Positions 1 through 9,079 of a DNA stretch of 64,000 bases are shown here, piece after piece. Location: assembly GCF_019957155.1 (NCBI RefSeq), contig NZ_JAIPME010000002.1:1886001-1950000 (forward strand), read 5' to 3'. This DNA comes from Anaerococcus murdochii. Its GTDB lineage: Bacteria > Bacillota > Clostridia > Tissierellales > Peptoniphilaceae. Under the pieces are notes generated by a model. It did not search any database and had not been told where the DNA came from. It worked only from the letters and a program-made list of their open reading frames with translations. The position numbers were made by a program, and so were the translations under genes. Within the stretch, counting starts at the first letter, position 1, and each line of letters opens with the position of its first letter.

Positions 1-1412
1 CCAACCCCATGTCCTGTGCCGTGGAAGAAGTCCTTACCAGCCTTCCAAAGTGGATACTTGGCAATCATATCTAATCTAGAACCTTTTGTCCTATTTTTAA
101 ATTTGGCTAAAAATAGAGATAAAAATGATTTTAAAACTAGGGTGTAATCAGTCTTTTCATCTTCTCTTAGACTTCCTAAGGCAATTGTTCTAGTAATATC
201 TGTAGTTCCTTCTTTGTAATGTCCACCTGAATCAACAAGGATTAAGCCTTCATCTCTTATAGTTTTAGAACCAGTTTTGGATGGTGCATAGTGAACTATA
301 GCTGCATTTTCCTTATAACCTGCTATAGTTTCAAATGAATCTTCTATAAAACTTTCATTCTCAGCTCTTAAGTCATGAAGTTTATTTGATGCTACAAGCT
401 CATTTAAAGATCCTGTTTTTGCCCCAACTTCAAGCCAGTTAAAGAATTTCACAAGGCTAACTCCGTCTAGGATATAAGCCTTTTTAATATTTTCTATCTC
501 TGTGTCTGTCTTTACAGATTTCATGAAAGTAGTTAGATTTGTACCCTGACTTATTTTGACATTTGCATTTATAGCATCATACACGGCAACATTTGTCCTC
601 GCAGGATCTAGGTAAATCCTGTTTTTACCTGGGATATTTTTTAATAGGGTGTAAATATAATCATAAGAATAGATTGTAATGTCATTTTCATCTAGATAAT
701 TACGTACACTTCCTTCAATCTTATCCTCATCAATGCATAGGTAAGCCTTATCTTGGGATATAAGCATATAAGAAAGAATTACAGGGTTAAAGTCAACGTC
801 ATTGCCACGAATATTTAGTAGATAACAAATATCTTCTGGTGCACCAATAAAGGTATAGTCACAACCTTTATCTAACATTTTTTCTCTTAAAATTCCTAGT
901 TTTTCTTTAAGACTTAAGCCACAATATTTTTCGTCGTGAATCCAAGCCTTGTCTTTTGGCAATTCTGGCCTATCTTTCCAAATTTGAGAAATATAATTAA
1001 GATCTGAAACTAAGATCCTTGCTCCCATATTTTCAGATAAATCTTTATAACCTGTTACAGAATAGCATTCGCCATCAAAGCCAATTTTCCCGAATTCTGC
1101 TATATTTTCATCTAAGTATTCTAAGATTGTAGGATAGCCCTCTACCCCCATCTTCATAAGCTCGAACTCAGAAGAAGCTAATTCCTTCTGGGCTTGGAGA
1201 AAATATCTAGAATCTGTCCAGAGTCTTGCCTCTTTTAATGTAATAACAGCTGTTCCTGCAGAACCAGTAAAACCTGAAATAAATTCTCTAGTTTTGTAAT
1301 GATCAGCCAAATACTCTGATTGATGAGGATCAGAACTTGCAACTATATAAGCATCAATTTTTCTATCTTTCATCAAAGATCTTAATTCTTCTAATCTTTT
1401 ATTTATATTCAT
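1..1412 (-). CDS. pepP: Xaa-Pro aminopeptidase (M24B), C-terminus beyond window
   Basis: Removes N-terminal residues preceding proline in peptides in the cytosol. The reading frame is open from ATG at 1412 to base 1, giving about 470 residues without the end. The first part is the creatinase-type N-terminal region (begins MNINKRLEELRSLM). The catalytic domain shows the metal-binding pattern VDSGGHYKEGTTDITR with Asp394 and Asp405, and the last visible residues HGTGHG hold the metal-binding His motif. It is the long, roughly 590-residue type of the family. The RBS AGGAGAT lies just upstream of the ATG. It is divergent from ychF. The family assignment is firm; the exact peptide specificity is inferred. 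Confidence 0.92.
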   Translation of the reverse strand, partial: MNINKRLEELRSLMKDRKIDAYIVASSDPHQSEYLADHYKTREFISGFTGSAGTAVITLKEARLWTDSRYFLQAQKELASSEFELMKMGVEGYPTILEYLDENIAEFGKIGFDGECYSVTGYKDLSENMGARILVSDLNYISQIWKDRPELPKDKAWIHDEKYCGLSLKEKLGILREKMLDKGCDYTFIGAPEDICYLLNIRGNDVDFNPVILSYMLISQDKAYLCIDEDKIEGSVRNYLDENDITIYSYDYIYTLLKNIPGKNRIYLDPARTNVAVYDAINANVKISQGTNLTTFMKSVKTDTEIENIKKAYILDGVSLVKFFNWLEVGAKTGSLNELVASNKLHDLRAENESFIEDSFETIAGYKENAAIVHYAPSKTGSKTIRDEGLILVDSGGHYKEGTTDITRTIALGSLREDEKTDYTLVLKSFLSLFLAKFKNRTKGSRLDMIAKYPLWKAGKDFFHGTGHGV

Positions 1413-1473
1413 CCTTATCTCCTAATCATTAAATTGGGCAAATTTTCCTTGCCATATGTCTTAATAATATTTT

Positions 1474-1503
1474 ATCATAGTTTAATATTATTTCTATATA
1501 CAA
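1474..1503 (-). promoter_or_regulatory. Candidate promoter of the Xaa-Pro aminopeptidase gene
   Basis: On the minus strand TTGTAT (1498-1503) and TATGAT (1474-1479) are separated by 18 bp, about 60 bases upstream of the ATG. It is a plausible sigma-A promoter, not a perfect one, in an AT-rich region where chance matches are common. Confidence 0.35.
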
Positions 1504-1542
1504 TTATACCAGACTTAAGTCTTATTATAAGCATGAATTTGA

Positions 1543-1570
1543 TTGATTTTTTCTTTAAATCCATTATAAT
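1543..1570 (+). promoter_or_regulatory. Candidate promoter of ychF-tdk
   Basis: TTGATT (1543-1548) and a perfect TATAAT (1565-1570) are separated by 16 bp, 40 bases upstream of the ychF ATG. Good position and a perfect -10 box; the -35 box has one or two mismatches. Confidence 0.5.
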
Positions 1571-1609
1571 ATAAGCGTTATAAAAATTAAAAAAGAGAGA
1601 GTGAATAAG

Positions 1610-2707
1610 ATGAAACTAGGAATTGTCGGCCTACCTAATGTTGGCAAATCAACATTATTTAACGCCATAACAAAAGCAGGTGCCCTTGTGGCAAACTATC
1701 CATTTGCTACTATTGACCCTAATGTGGGTCTAGTTAATGTGCCTGATGAGAGATTAAATGTTCTATCTGAAATGAGTAAATCTAAAAAGATTGTTCCAGC
1801 TGTTGTTGAATTTTACGATATAGCTGGTCTTGTAAAGGGTGCTAGCAAGGGTGAAGGACTTGGAAATAAGTTCTTATCAAATATTAGAGAAACTGATGCT
1901 ATCGTTGAAGTTTTAAGGTGTTTTGATGACCCAAATGTAACCCACGTTGACGGTTCTGTTGATCCATTAAGGGATATTGAAACAATAAATTTAGAACTTA
2001 TCTTATCTGACCTTGAACTTGTTGATAAGGTTTTGGAAAAGAAAAGAAAAGTTGCTAGAGCTGATAAAAGTGCTAGAGCAGAAGTTGAAGTTTTAGAAAA
2101 AATAGTAGCTGTCCTTGAAGAAGGCAAGTCTGCAAGGATTCTTGACCTAAATGAAGAAGAAAAAAAACTCTTAAGGTCTTACCAACTTTTGTCAACCAAA
2201 CCTATCATTTATGTATGTAATGTTAACGAAGAAGACGCCGCAGATGATGGTGCTAGCAACAAATACGTAGAAATCGTAAAAAATTTTGCCAAAAACGAAG
2301 GTGCAGAAGTTTCTGTAGTATCTGCCAAAATTGAACAAGAAATATCAGAGCTTGAAACCGAAGAAGAACGAGCAGAGTTCTTAGAAATGATTGGATTGAC
2401 TGAATCTGGCACAGATAGGGTAATAAAGGATTCTTACAAGACTTTAAACCTTATTTCCTACCTAACAACTGGTGAAGTTGAGACTCGTGCTTGGACAATT
2501 ACTAAGGGAACTCGTGCCCAAGATGCTGCAGGTAAAATCCACTCAGACATAGCTCGTGGTTTTATCATGGCAGATATTGTTTCCTATGATGATTTAGTGG
2601 CAGCAGGAAGTGAGGCCAAGGCTAAGGAAGCTGGCAAACTCCGCATGGAAGGCAAGGACTACATCATGCAAGATGGCGATGTAGTGGAATTTAAGTTTAA
2701 TGTATAA
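1610..2707 (+). CDS. ychF: Redox-regulated/ribosome-binding ATPase YchF (Obg-like)
   Basis: A conserved P-loop ATPase of the TRAFAC/Obg class that binds ribosomes. The P loop is GLPNVGKST at residues 7-15, then NYPFATIDPNVG, the DxxG segment DIAGLVKGA, and NVNE in place of the NKxD that would specify guanine, typical of this ATP-preferring family. The C-terminal third carries the TGS domain (TTGEVETRAWTITKGTRAQDAAGKIH). Length 365 residues is normal. I chose ATG at 1610, which gives the family N-terminus MKLGIVGLPNVGKS after an AGAGAG RBS; an in-frame GTG at 1601 would add MNK. The stop overlaps the tdk start, so the two are probably cotranscribed. Confidence 0.97.
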   Translation: MKLGIVGLPNVGKSTLFNAITKAGALVANYPFATIDPNVGLVNVPDERLNVLSEMSKSKKIVPAVVEFYDIAGLVKGASKGEGLGNKFLSNIRETDAIVEVLRCFDDPNVTHVDGSVDPLRDIETINLELILSDLELVDKVLEKKRKVARADKSARAEVEVLEKIVAVLEEGKSARILDLNEEEKKLLRSYQLLSTKPIIYVCNVNEEDAADDGASNKYVEIVKNFAKNEGAEVSVVSAKIEQEISELETEEERAEFLEMIGLTESGTDRVIKDSYKTLNLISYLTTGEVETRAWTITKGTRAQDAAGKIHSDIARGFIMADIVSYDDLVAAGSEAKAKEAGKLRMEGKDYIMQDGDVVEFKFNV

Positions 2708-3326
2708 AAAAATGATTAAAAAGCAGGGCAAACTTATAGTTCACACAGGGTCAATGTTTTCTGGCAAAACTACTTCCCTATGGAGAGAACTTTACAGAAT
2801 GACCATTGCAAATTATAAAACTGTTGCCTTTAAACCAGCTGTTGATAACAGAGATAGCGATAAAAAAATTGTCTCTCACGACAACCTATCCCTTGATGCA
2901 ATTAAGATTGAAAACCTCAATGAAATAATAGACTATGTTAAGAAAAATGAAATTGATGCCATCGGCATCGATGAACTCCAATTTTTCCCTAATGAACCTA
3001 GCGAAGTTGTGGATATTTTCAATAAACTTATGGCTAAAAACATCACTATTGTTGTATCAGGGCTTGATATGGATTATAAAACAAAACCATTTGAGATAAT
3101 AAAGGAAATAATGCCTCTGGCAGATGAGCTGATTAAGCACCACGCCATCTGTGCTTCATGTGGTGAGGATGCTTGGGCATCCTACAGGAAATCCACTGAT
3201 GATTCCAGGATTCAAATAGGATCTGAAGATGTATATGAACCTTTGTGCAGATCTTGTTATAATGAAAAAATGAGTGAAAGAGAAAAAACTAAAAACCAAA
3301 TTCAACTTGATTTGGACAAGCAATAA
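2700..3326 (+). CDS. tdk: Thymidine kinase (type II)
   Basis: Phosphorylates thymidine in the nucleotide salvage pathway. The P loop GSMFSGKTT is at residues 17-25, followed by KPAVDNRDS, the Walker B-like IGIDELQFF and SGLDMDYKTKPF. Two zinc CxxC pairs (CASC and CRSC) form the lasso-domain zinc site. The 208 residues fit the family. The start overlaps the last 8 bases of ychF, so translation is probably coupled; ATG at 2712 is an alternative start and neither has a strong RBS. The last 25 residues are polar and typical of a disordered tail. Confidence 0.96.
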   Translation: MYKKMIKKQGKLIVHTGSMFSGKTTSLWRELYRMTIANYKTVAFKPAVDNRDSDKKIVSHDNLSLDAIKIENLNEIIDYVKKNEIDAIGIDELQFFPNEPSEVVDIFNKLMAKNITIVVSGLDMDYKTKPFEIIKEIMPLADELIKHHAICASCGEDAWASYRKSTDDSRIQIGSEDVYEPLCRSCYNEKMSEREKTKNQIQLDLDKQ

Positions 3327-3356
3327 AAAATCTACCCTTGATGGGTAGATTTTTTT
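3325..3356. terminator. Bidirectional terminator between tdk and map
   Basis: A perfect hairpin with arms AAAAATCTACCC and GGGTAGATTTTT and a TTGA-type loop is flanked by A and T runs on the two sides. It can end both tdk (plus) and the convergent map gene (minus). Confidence 0.85.
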
Positions 3357-3357
3357 C

Positions 3358-4164
3358 TTAAAATTTATAGTTCTTAATAAATTCTAAATCTTCTTCTGTT
3401 AATTTATATAAACTTTGATTTGTAATTATTTCTGGGCCATCATCATGGATAATGAGTTGGTGTTCAAATTGACTAACTTTTGAGCCGTCAACAGTTCTTG
3501 CTGTCCATCCATTATCATCAAGCTTCATATGCCAATCTCCAAGGGCAATCATTGGCTCAATAGTAAAGACCATACCAGCTTCTATCCTTGGTCCCCTACC
3601 AGCCTTGCCGTAATGTGGAACTTGTGGGTCTTCGTGCATTTCCTTACCAATTCCGTGTCCGATAAAGTCACGAATTACAGAAAATCCATTTTCACCTTCT
3701 ACATATTCCTGAATTGCAGCACCAATATCACCAATCCTATTGCCAGGAATTGCAACTTTAACAGCCCTATTTAAGGCTTCTAGGTTTACGTCAACCAGTC
3801 TTTGGTCTTCTTCGCTCATCTTGCCTATGGTGTAGGTCCAGCATGAATCAGCAAGGCCACCGTCAAGGTTAACTACATTATCTATTGATAAAATATCCCC
3901 TTCCCTAAGAGGTCTATCGTTTGGATAGCCGTGGCAAATCTCATCATTAACTGATGTGCATAAGGTAAATGGAAATCCTTGGTAGCCAAGCTGAGCAGGT
4001 ATTGCCTTTTTATGATTAACGATAAATTTATTAGCAAATTTATCAAGGTCATTAGTTGTTAGGTCTGGTCTGATTACTTCTTTTAAGGCAAGATGGGTTT
4101 GACATAAAACCTCAGCTGCCTTTCTCATTTTTTCAAAATATGTTTCGTTGTAAATTCTAATCAA
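3358..4164 (-). CDS. map: Type I methionine aminopeptidase
   Basis: Removes the initiator methionine from nascent proteins. The five metal ligands of the pita-bread fold are visible: Asp95 (SIDNVV), Asp106 (LADSCW), His170 (FIGHGIG), Glu203 (FTIEPM) and Glu234 (QFEHQL). The 268 residues match a type I enzyme without an N-terminal zinc extension. The start is TTG at 4164, with AGGAGAG 9 bases upstream; a GTG inside that region is closed by a stop, and no upstream ATG is available. It stands alone, in convergent orientation to tdk. Confidence 0.95.
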   Translation of the reverse strand: MIRIYNETYFEKMRKAAEVLCQTHLALKEVIRPDLTTNDLDKFANKFIVNHKKAIPAQLGYQGFPFTLCTSVNDEICHGYPNDRPLREGDILSIDNVVNLDGGLADSCWTYTIGKMSEEDQRLVDVNLEALNRAVKVAIPGNRIGDIGAAIQEYVEGENGFSVIRDFIGHGIGKEMHEDPQVPHYGKAGRGPRIEAGMVFTIEPMIALGDWHMKLDDNGWTARTVDGSKVSQFEHQLIIHDDGPEIITNQSLYKLTEEDLEFIKNYKF

Positions 4165-4179
4165 TATTTCACTCTCCTA

Positions 4180-4202
4180 AAAAGGACGCCTTGGCGCCCT
4201 TT
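4180..4202 (-). terminator. Terminator of the nitroreductase gene
   Basis: On the minus strand AAAGGGCGCC-AAG-GCGTCCTTT forms a stem with one mismatch, followed by a T run, immediately after the nitroreductase stop. Confidence 0.75.
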
Positions 4203-4205
4203 ATC

Positions 4206-5003
4206 TTATAGTTGTTTGCTTGCTATATAGACGTATTTGTCATCATTAATTTCTGGTTTTATATCCCATTTTGATCCCATAGAGATAGATTCACCAAGCT
4301 TATCAAGGTAGTACATGATAATACCTGCGTCAAGTAAATTTACTTCTCCCTTGTAATCTTCGATATAAAGTTTAATTAAATCATCAACTAGAACAAATCT
4401 CCAAGGTTGAGCGTTGTAAGCTGATGGTGCAAATCTTGCATAGGCAAAAATTTCATCTAGACCTCTTTGTTCAAGGTCTTCATTCGTAGCTTTTTTACCA
4501 ATTTGGTCTATAAATACAAATTCACCTATACCCTTCCTGTCATCGAATTGGTGTTCTCTAACAGTTTCATCTACAGGATAACCTATAGCAAGAAGAAGTC
4601 TAACTTGTCCTTTATCATAATCAAAAGCAGCTTTTTTTACAGAATCTTCCACATCTGCTACTGTTATCCAGCAATTGCCAATTCCCATCTTGTCTAATTC
4701 TGTAATTATTTCTTCAACACCATAAGCGCCCTTAACAATACTTGCAGGATCATCATTTAGGATATTTAAGGCAAGGTAAGCTGGAGCCTTAATCATAACT
4801 CCTTTGTAACCGGCCTTTCCTTCTAGGGCCTTGAAAACTTTTTCTCCATCAGTTTGAACTATAAAAGCTAGGTCATCCTTACCTAATTTTATAATTTCTG
4901 AATCAATTATCTTATCGAGTTTTTCTAGATCTGCTTTTTTAAGATCCATATCTTTGAAATCTCTTGTTGAAGTTCTAGATTTTAAAAATTGTGTTGTAAG
5001 CAT
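4206..5003 (-). CDS. Nitroreductase-family protein (TM1586-type)
   Basis: A flavoprotein of the nitroreductase fold; the substrate is unknown. It begins MLTTQFLKSRTSTRDFKD, with the family's RxSxRxF-like motif at residues 8-15. The middle has GIGNCWITVADV and later ARFAPSAYNAQPWRFVLVDD, the second half-site typical of the tandem-like TM1586 subgroup. I chose ATG at 5003 because a GGGGG RBS lies 5 bases upstream; ATG at 5015 (adding MGEN) overlaps that RBS. It is a single gene with its own terminator, divergent from the helicase gene at 5100. Confidence 0.85.
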   Translation of the reverse strand: MLTTQFLKSRTSTRDFKDMDLKKADLEKLDKIIDSEIIKLGKDDLAFIVQTDGEKVFKALEGKAGYKGVMIKAPAYLALNILNDDPASIVKGAYGVEEIITELDKMGIGNCWITVADVEDSVKKAAFDYDKGQVRLLLAIGYPVDETVREHQFDDRKGIGEFVFIDQIGKKATNEDLEQRGLDEIFAYARFAPSAYNAQPWRFVLVDDLIKLYIEDYKGEVNLLDAGIIMYYLDKLGESISMGSKWDIKPEINDDKYVYIASKQL

Positions 5004-5099
5004 ATTTTCCCCCATATTTTTATTCTACTTCTATTATTATACTATTCCTATCTACTATTTTATCATATTTTTCAAAAAAATATATGGTATCATGATAAT

Positions 5100-6896
5100 A
5101 TGATATTAACAGATGTACAAAATAAGGCAGCAAACTTCGTAGATGGACCATCCCTAGTCCTTGCAGTGCCAGGTGCTGGCAAAACTACAATGCTCCTTGA
5201 AAGAATCAATAATTTAAGTAAATCTATCCCACAAAATAAGATTTTAACCTTAACCTTTTCGAGGACTCAGGCAATCGATATGAAAAATCGCTTTGGATCT
5301 GATGATACAAACATAATGACTATCCACGCTTTTTGCTACCTAATTATAAGAAATTATTTAAAAAAATTTCATAGAGAATTAAGACTACTTGAATCAACGG
5401 ATGCCTATAATAAATACGACCTAGTAAGACGTATCTACCAGGATATTAATGATAAAAAAGTTTCAAGAGAAGATGTTTTGACATTTTTTACAGAAACATC
5501 CTACATGAAAAATGCAATGCTTGATGAATCTTATCTTCAAAAAGTTAGGATTAAAAATATAGAAAAAGTCTATGAAGTCTATGAAGATTTTAAAAAATCA
5601 AATAACTACATAGACTTTGATGATATGCAGACTATTGCCCTTAAACTCCTTGATGAAAATCCGAGACTTTTAAAATCGATCCAACACAAGTACCAATACT
5701 TTCAATTAGACGAAGGTCAGGACACCTCCCTCTTGCAATTTGAAATTTTAAATCGAATCGTAAGCCTAAATAATAATTTAATGGTGGTTGCTGATGACGA
5801 CCAATCAATCTATTCTTTTAGGGCAGCGAATCCAGATTATCTCTTAAATTTTAAGAATTATTATCCGGGTGCCGAAATTTTTATTATGAATGAAAATCAT
5901 AGGTCAAGCAAAAATATAGCAAGGCTTGCTGGAGAATTTATTAAATATAATAATTTTCGTTATAAAAAAAATCTTATCAGTAAAAAAGAAGAAGGAGAAA
6001 GAGTTCTTATAAAAACTCTAAAAGATGCTTATGATCAGTATGATTTTATCAAGAAGAATATAGATCTCTCAAAGTCAAATTCGATTTTATTTCGAAATAA
6101 TATTTCTGCCATCAACCTAGTGACTTTCCTGCTTGAAGACGGGATTGACTTTACTATTAACGATGATTTTTTGGATTTTTTCAAATCTCAAATCATCGAT
6201 GATTTCTTCGATATAATCAAGTTTTCAGATGATTTTACGAATGTAGAGGCCTTTGAAAATATTTATTACAAGATAAGGACCTTTCTCAAAAAAACTGAAG
6301 TAGAAAAACTTAGAACGAAACCTATAAACCAAGATATTTTTGATTTTTTCTACGAAATTTTAGATTATGACAGGAAAAAATCTCTTTATGATATAGAGAA
6401 AAAACTTATTCATATACGTAAACTTCCTCTATCAAGGAAAATTTCCTACATTTACAAATACCTTGGTTACAAGGAGTACTCATCTCTGAAGGCAAATAAA
6501 TTTGCTGAAGAAGTTATCAATAAGGATCTCTTTGTTGAGAGTTTAGTAAATTTCACCAAAGATATTAACTCTATGGTAGAATTTGATGACAAAATACTAA
6601 AGCTTAAGAAAAAAATAAGGTTAATGCCACAATCTAACCTTGTTCTTCAAACTATACACAGATCAAAGGGGCTAGAATACGACAGTGTATTTATTGTTGA
6701 TATGAACAAAAACGAGTTTCCAATCATCGATTATGAACAAAATCCTGAAAAAAGCTTAGAAGAAGAACGAAGGGTCTTTTATGTTGGCATGACTAGAGCT
6801 AAAGAAAAACTATTTATCCTTTCTACCAAAAAGAGAAATAGCAAAAAAACTTTACCTTCAGAATTTTATACAACTGTAAAATATTTAAATAAATAA
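5100..6896 (+). CDS. UvrD/PcrA-like superfamily 1 DNA helicase
   Basis: An ATP-dependent DNA helicase or translocase. Motifs in order: Walker A AVPGAGKTT (residues 22-30), Ia LTFSRTQA, TIHAFC, motif II LDEGQD (DExx with a G where A is usual), motif III VADDDQSIYSFRAA, motif IV NENHRSS, motif V TIHRSKGLEYDSVFIV and motif VI RRVFYVGMTRAKEKL. About 598 residues, shorter than PcrA (about 720), so the 2B and C-terminal regions are reduced. I chose ATG at 5100; a longer frame begins at 4989 but its extra 37 residues are low-complexity and lie over the divergent nitroreductase start. The RBS is weak. Function beyond the family (repair or recombination) is not shown. Confidence 0.9.
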   Translation: MILTDVQNKAANFVDGPSLVLAVPGAGKTTMLLERINNLSKSIPQNKILTLTFSRTQAIDMKNRFGSDDTNIMTIHAFCYLIIRNYLKKFHRELRLLESTDAYNKYDLVRRIYQDINDKKVSREDVLTFFTETSYMKNAMLDESYLQKVRIKNIEKVYEVYEDFKKSNNYIDFDDMQTIALKLLDENPRLLKSIQHKYQYFQLDEGQDTSLLQFEILNRIVSLNNNLMVVADDDQSIYSFRAANPDYLLNFKNYYPGAEIFIMNENHRSSKNIARLAGEFIKYNNFRYKKNLISKKEEGERVLIKTLKDAYDQYDFIKKNIDLSKSNSILFRNNISAINLVTFLLEDGIDFTINDDFLDFFKSQIIDDFFDIIKFSDDFTNVEAFENIYYKIRTFLKKTEVEKLRTKPINQDIFDFFYEILDYDRKKSLYDIEKKLIHIRKLPLSRKISYIYKYLGYKEYSSLKANKFAEEVINKDLFVESLVNFTKDINSMVEFDDKILKLKKKIRLMPQSNLVLQTIHRSKGLEYDSVFIVDMNKNEFPIIDYEQNPEKSLEEERRVFYVGMTRAKEKLFILSTKKRNSKKTLPSEFYTTVKYLNK

Positions 6897-6933
6897 AAAA
6901 TCGTCCTCAGAATTTATCTTCGGACGATTTTTC
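6896..6933. terminator. Bidirectional terminator between the helicase gene and folC
   Basis: A hairpin with arms TCGTCC and GGACGA plus flanking AAAAAA and TTTTT runs sits between the two convergent genes. Confidence 0.8.
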
Positions 6934-6952
6934 TATGATGTATTTTAATATT

Positions 6953-8227
6953 TTATTTTTCTATAAATGATAATATTTTACCCACAAGATAAAGAGACCC
7001 ACACCAAAGAACCAAATCTTTTTCTCCTGCTTGTTTTAAAGAATATTCATAAGCTTTTTTGTTATCTTCAATAATTACAATGTCTGAAGCAAAATCACTA
7101 GCTTCTTTTTTTATTTCTTTTGTATCAAGAGCTCTTGGATTTTCATCTATAAAAGTTATGATTAGCTTGTCAGAAAGACTTGCAATCTCTTTTATTATAT
7201 CCTTATGGTCCTTATCTTTTAAGATTGAAAAACCAACAATTAACTTGTCGTAGTCAAAATTTTTAAGACTTTCTAAAAGTGCATCTATTGATTCCTTGTT
7301 ATGAGACCCATCTAGGAGGACTCTTGGATTTGTGCTTACTAAATCAAGCCTTCCAGGATTATAAGTTTCCTTTATCCCATCTTTTATATCTTCTTCACTA
7401 AGATTAAAGTCATCTTTAAAATAATCTAAAACCATAAGGGCTAGGCTAGCGTTGTAAATTTGGTGTTTTCCTCGGAGACTTGTTTGTATATCCTTGTAAG
7501 ATTTAAAATCAAAAATATTTCCCTTATTAGAAATTTCTTTTATTTTTATCTCATTTTTATTAAAGGTAAATAATTCTGAATCCTCTACCTTAGCTTTTTC
7601 TTTTATAACTTCAAAAGCTTTCTCGCTGGTTTGTGGATAAACAAAAACAGGACGATTCTTTTTTATAATACCTGCCTTATTTGCAGCAATTTCTTCAATA
7701 GTTGATCCTAAAACATTCATATGGTCCATAGAAATTGAGCAAATTACAGATGCAATAGGACTTTTGATAATGTTAGTAGAATCAAGACTACCACCAAGAC
7801 CTACTTCAATCACTGCTACATCTACCTTTTGCTCATAAAAATATAGATAAACCATAGCTGTAAGAAATTCAAAATAAGTAATATGGTAACCTTCTTTATC
7901 ACATTTTTCAGCTACAGGGCGGATCCTATCCATAAGGTCACAAAAATCTTCATCGCTTATATCGACCCCATTGATTGAAATTTCTTCATTTATCTTAACC
8001 ATGTAAGGAGAAGTAAAAATTCCGCACTTAAGATTTTTTGAAAGAACATTAGCAAGCATCTTTGCTGTAGAACCTTTGCCATTTGTCCCTGCAACATGAT
8101 TTACTTTTATCTTATCCTGAGGGTTGCCAAAGGCTTCCATTACTCTTATAATATTTCTAAGGGTATGGTCTTCCCCTGAAGATCCTCTCCCATATAAATA
8201 ATCTAAATAATCATCAAAATTTTTCAT
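6953..8227 (-). CDS. folC: Folylpolyglutamate/dihydrofolate synthase
   Basis: Adds glutamate to folates, and in most bacteria also makes dihydrofolate. It shows the Mur-ligase-type ATP loop VAGTNGKGSTAKM (from about residue 44), the family signature GIFTSPYMVKINEEI, the Omega-loop region EVGLGGSLDSTN, ISMDHMNVLG, and a C-terminal domain with LLDGSHNKES. Length 424 residues is normal. The RBS is GGAGGAAAT directly before the ATG. It stands alone, so whether it is mono- or bifunctional cannot be decided from context. Confidence 0.95.
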   Translation of the reverse strand: MKNFDDYLDYLYGRGSSGEDHTLRNIIRVMEAFGNPQDKIKVNHVAGTNGKGSTAKMLANVLSKNLKCGIFTSPYMVKINEEISINGVDISDEDFCDLMDRIRPVAEKCDKEGYHITYFEFLTAMVYLYFYEQKVDVAVIEVGLGGSLDSTNIIKSPIASVICSISMDHMNVLGSTIEEIAANKAGIIKKNRPVFVYPQTSEKAFEVIKEKAKVEDSELFTFNKNEIKIKEISNKGNIFDFKSYKDIQTSLRGKHQIYNASLALMVLDYFKDDFNLSEEDIKDGIKETYNPGRLDLVSTNPRVLLDGSHNKESIDALLESLKNFDYDKLIVGFSILKDKDHKDIIKEIASLSDKLIITFIDENPRALDTKEIKKEASDFASDIVIIEDNKKAYEYSLKQAGEKDLVLWCGSLYLVGKILSFIEK

Positions 8228-8289
8228 ATTTCCTCCAGAAACTTTATAAGATTATTTTACCATATGTTATAATAAAGACAGGAGATTTT

Positions 8290-8997
8290 ATGAAAAGAAT
8301 ACAAATAATAGACACTTTTAGAGGCTTTACAATAATTTCGATGGTCCTCTTTCACTTATTTTACAATATAAACTTCTATTGGACCTTGGATTTTTATAAC
8401 GGAACGGTTTTTAATAGGATTTGGCAACTCTCAATTGCCATCTCATTTTTTACCATATCTGGAATTACATCTAGTTTCTTAAGTCCAAGGAAGAATATCA
8501 AAAGAGGTCTAATAACAAGTTTAATCGGTTTTACAATAACCATAATAACCTATCTTTTTGCTAAAGAACAGTTAATAATATGGGGAGTTTTAAATGGTCT
8601 GGGTCTATCAATGATAATCGCTGGTTTGATACAAAATTCAATTAGCCCTAAACTTTGGCCAGTATTGATTCTTGCCTTTGCCTTTTCTTATAAGATTCCT
8701 GCTGGAATTTTATATGGTAATAGTTTTTTTAATGGTCTTTACAATATGAATTTATTCCCTCTTGGCTTTCCATCATTTGACTTTTATTCAAATGACTACT
8801 TTCCATTAATTCCTTGGCTTTTTGCATTTTTAGGAGGCCTTTCATTAGGAAAATTTTTGCAGACTAAAAATTTTTACGATTTTGATATAAAAGAAAATTT
8901 GCTAGGAAAAATCGGTAGATATTCAATGCCAATATATCTCACCCACCAAATAATCCTCTATCCCTTGGTTAGCCTAATCTATAAGTTAACTTTGTGA
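8290..8997 (+). CDS. DUF1624/HGSNAT-like membrane acyltransferase-type protein
   Basis: An integral membrane protein with about seven hydrophobic segments over 235 residues. The N-terminus RIQIIDTFRGFTIISMVLFH matches the heparan-alpha-glucosaminide N-acetyltransferase catalytic-domain family (DUF1624), which includes the conserved D-x-x-R-G at the first helix and a His near its end (FHLFYN). Other features are WGVLNGLGL and the C-terminal GRYSMPIYLTHQ, similar to acyltransferase-3 proteins. The role in bacteria is unknown; acylation of a cell-envelope sugar is a reasonable guess. The RBS is AGGAGA, 5 bases before the ATG. Confidence 0.75.
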   Translation: MKRIQIIDTFRGFTIISMVLFHLFYNINFYWTLDFYNGTVFNRIWQLSIAISFFTISGITSSFLSPRKNIKRGLITSLIGFTITIITYLFAKEQLIIWGVLNGLGLSMIIAGLIQNSISPKLWPVLILAFAFSYKIPAGILYGNSFFNGLYNMNLFPLGFPSFDFYSNDYFPLIPWLFAFLGGLSLGKFLQTKNFYDFDIKENLLGKIGRYSMPIYLTHQIILYPLVSLIYKLTL

Positions 8998-9003
8998 TGT
9001 AAG

Positions 9004-9031
9004 TTGATTTTTATCCATATAGGCTTACAAT
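9004..9031 (+). promoter_or_regulatory. Candidate promoter of the 43-residue membrane protein gene
   Basis: TTGATT (9004-9009) and TACAAT (9026-9031) are spaced 16 bp, about 50 bases ahead of the small ORF at 9080. A TATAAT at 9036-9041 overlaps but lacks a well-placed -35 box. Confidence 0.4.
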
Positions 9032-9079
9032 AATATATAATTAAATACAATAACAGAAAATTTATGTGGAGGAAAATTT

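Noticed and set aside
1601..1609. GTG start three codons upstream for ychF
   Set aside because: It lies within the RBS region, and the family N-terminus begins at ATG 1610.
1813..2412. Minus-strand frames of 67-104 codons inside ychF
   Set aside because: Antisense shadows of a strongly conserved gene with no RBS or known motif. The same holds for long opposite-strand frames inside liv, mgtE, NSS and DEAD-box genes.
4989..5099. N-terminal extension of the UvrD-like helicase with a hydrophobic stretch
   Set aside because: It overlaps the divergent nitroreductase start, is low-complexity and is not part of the helicase fold; ATG 5100 begins at the Q-motif-like segment.
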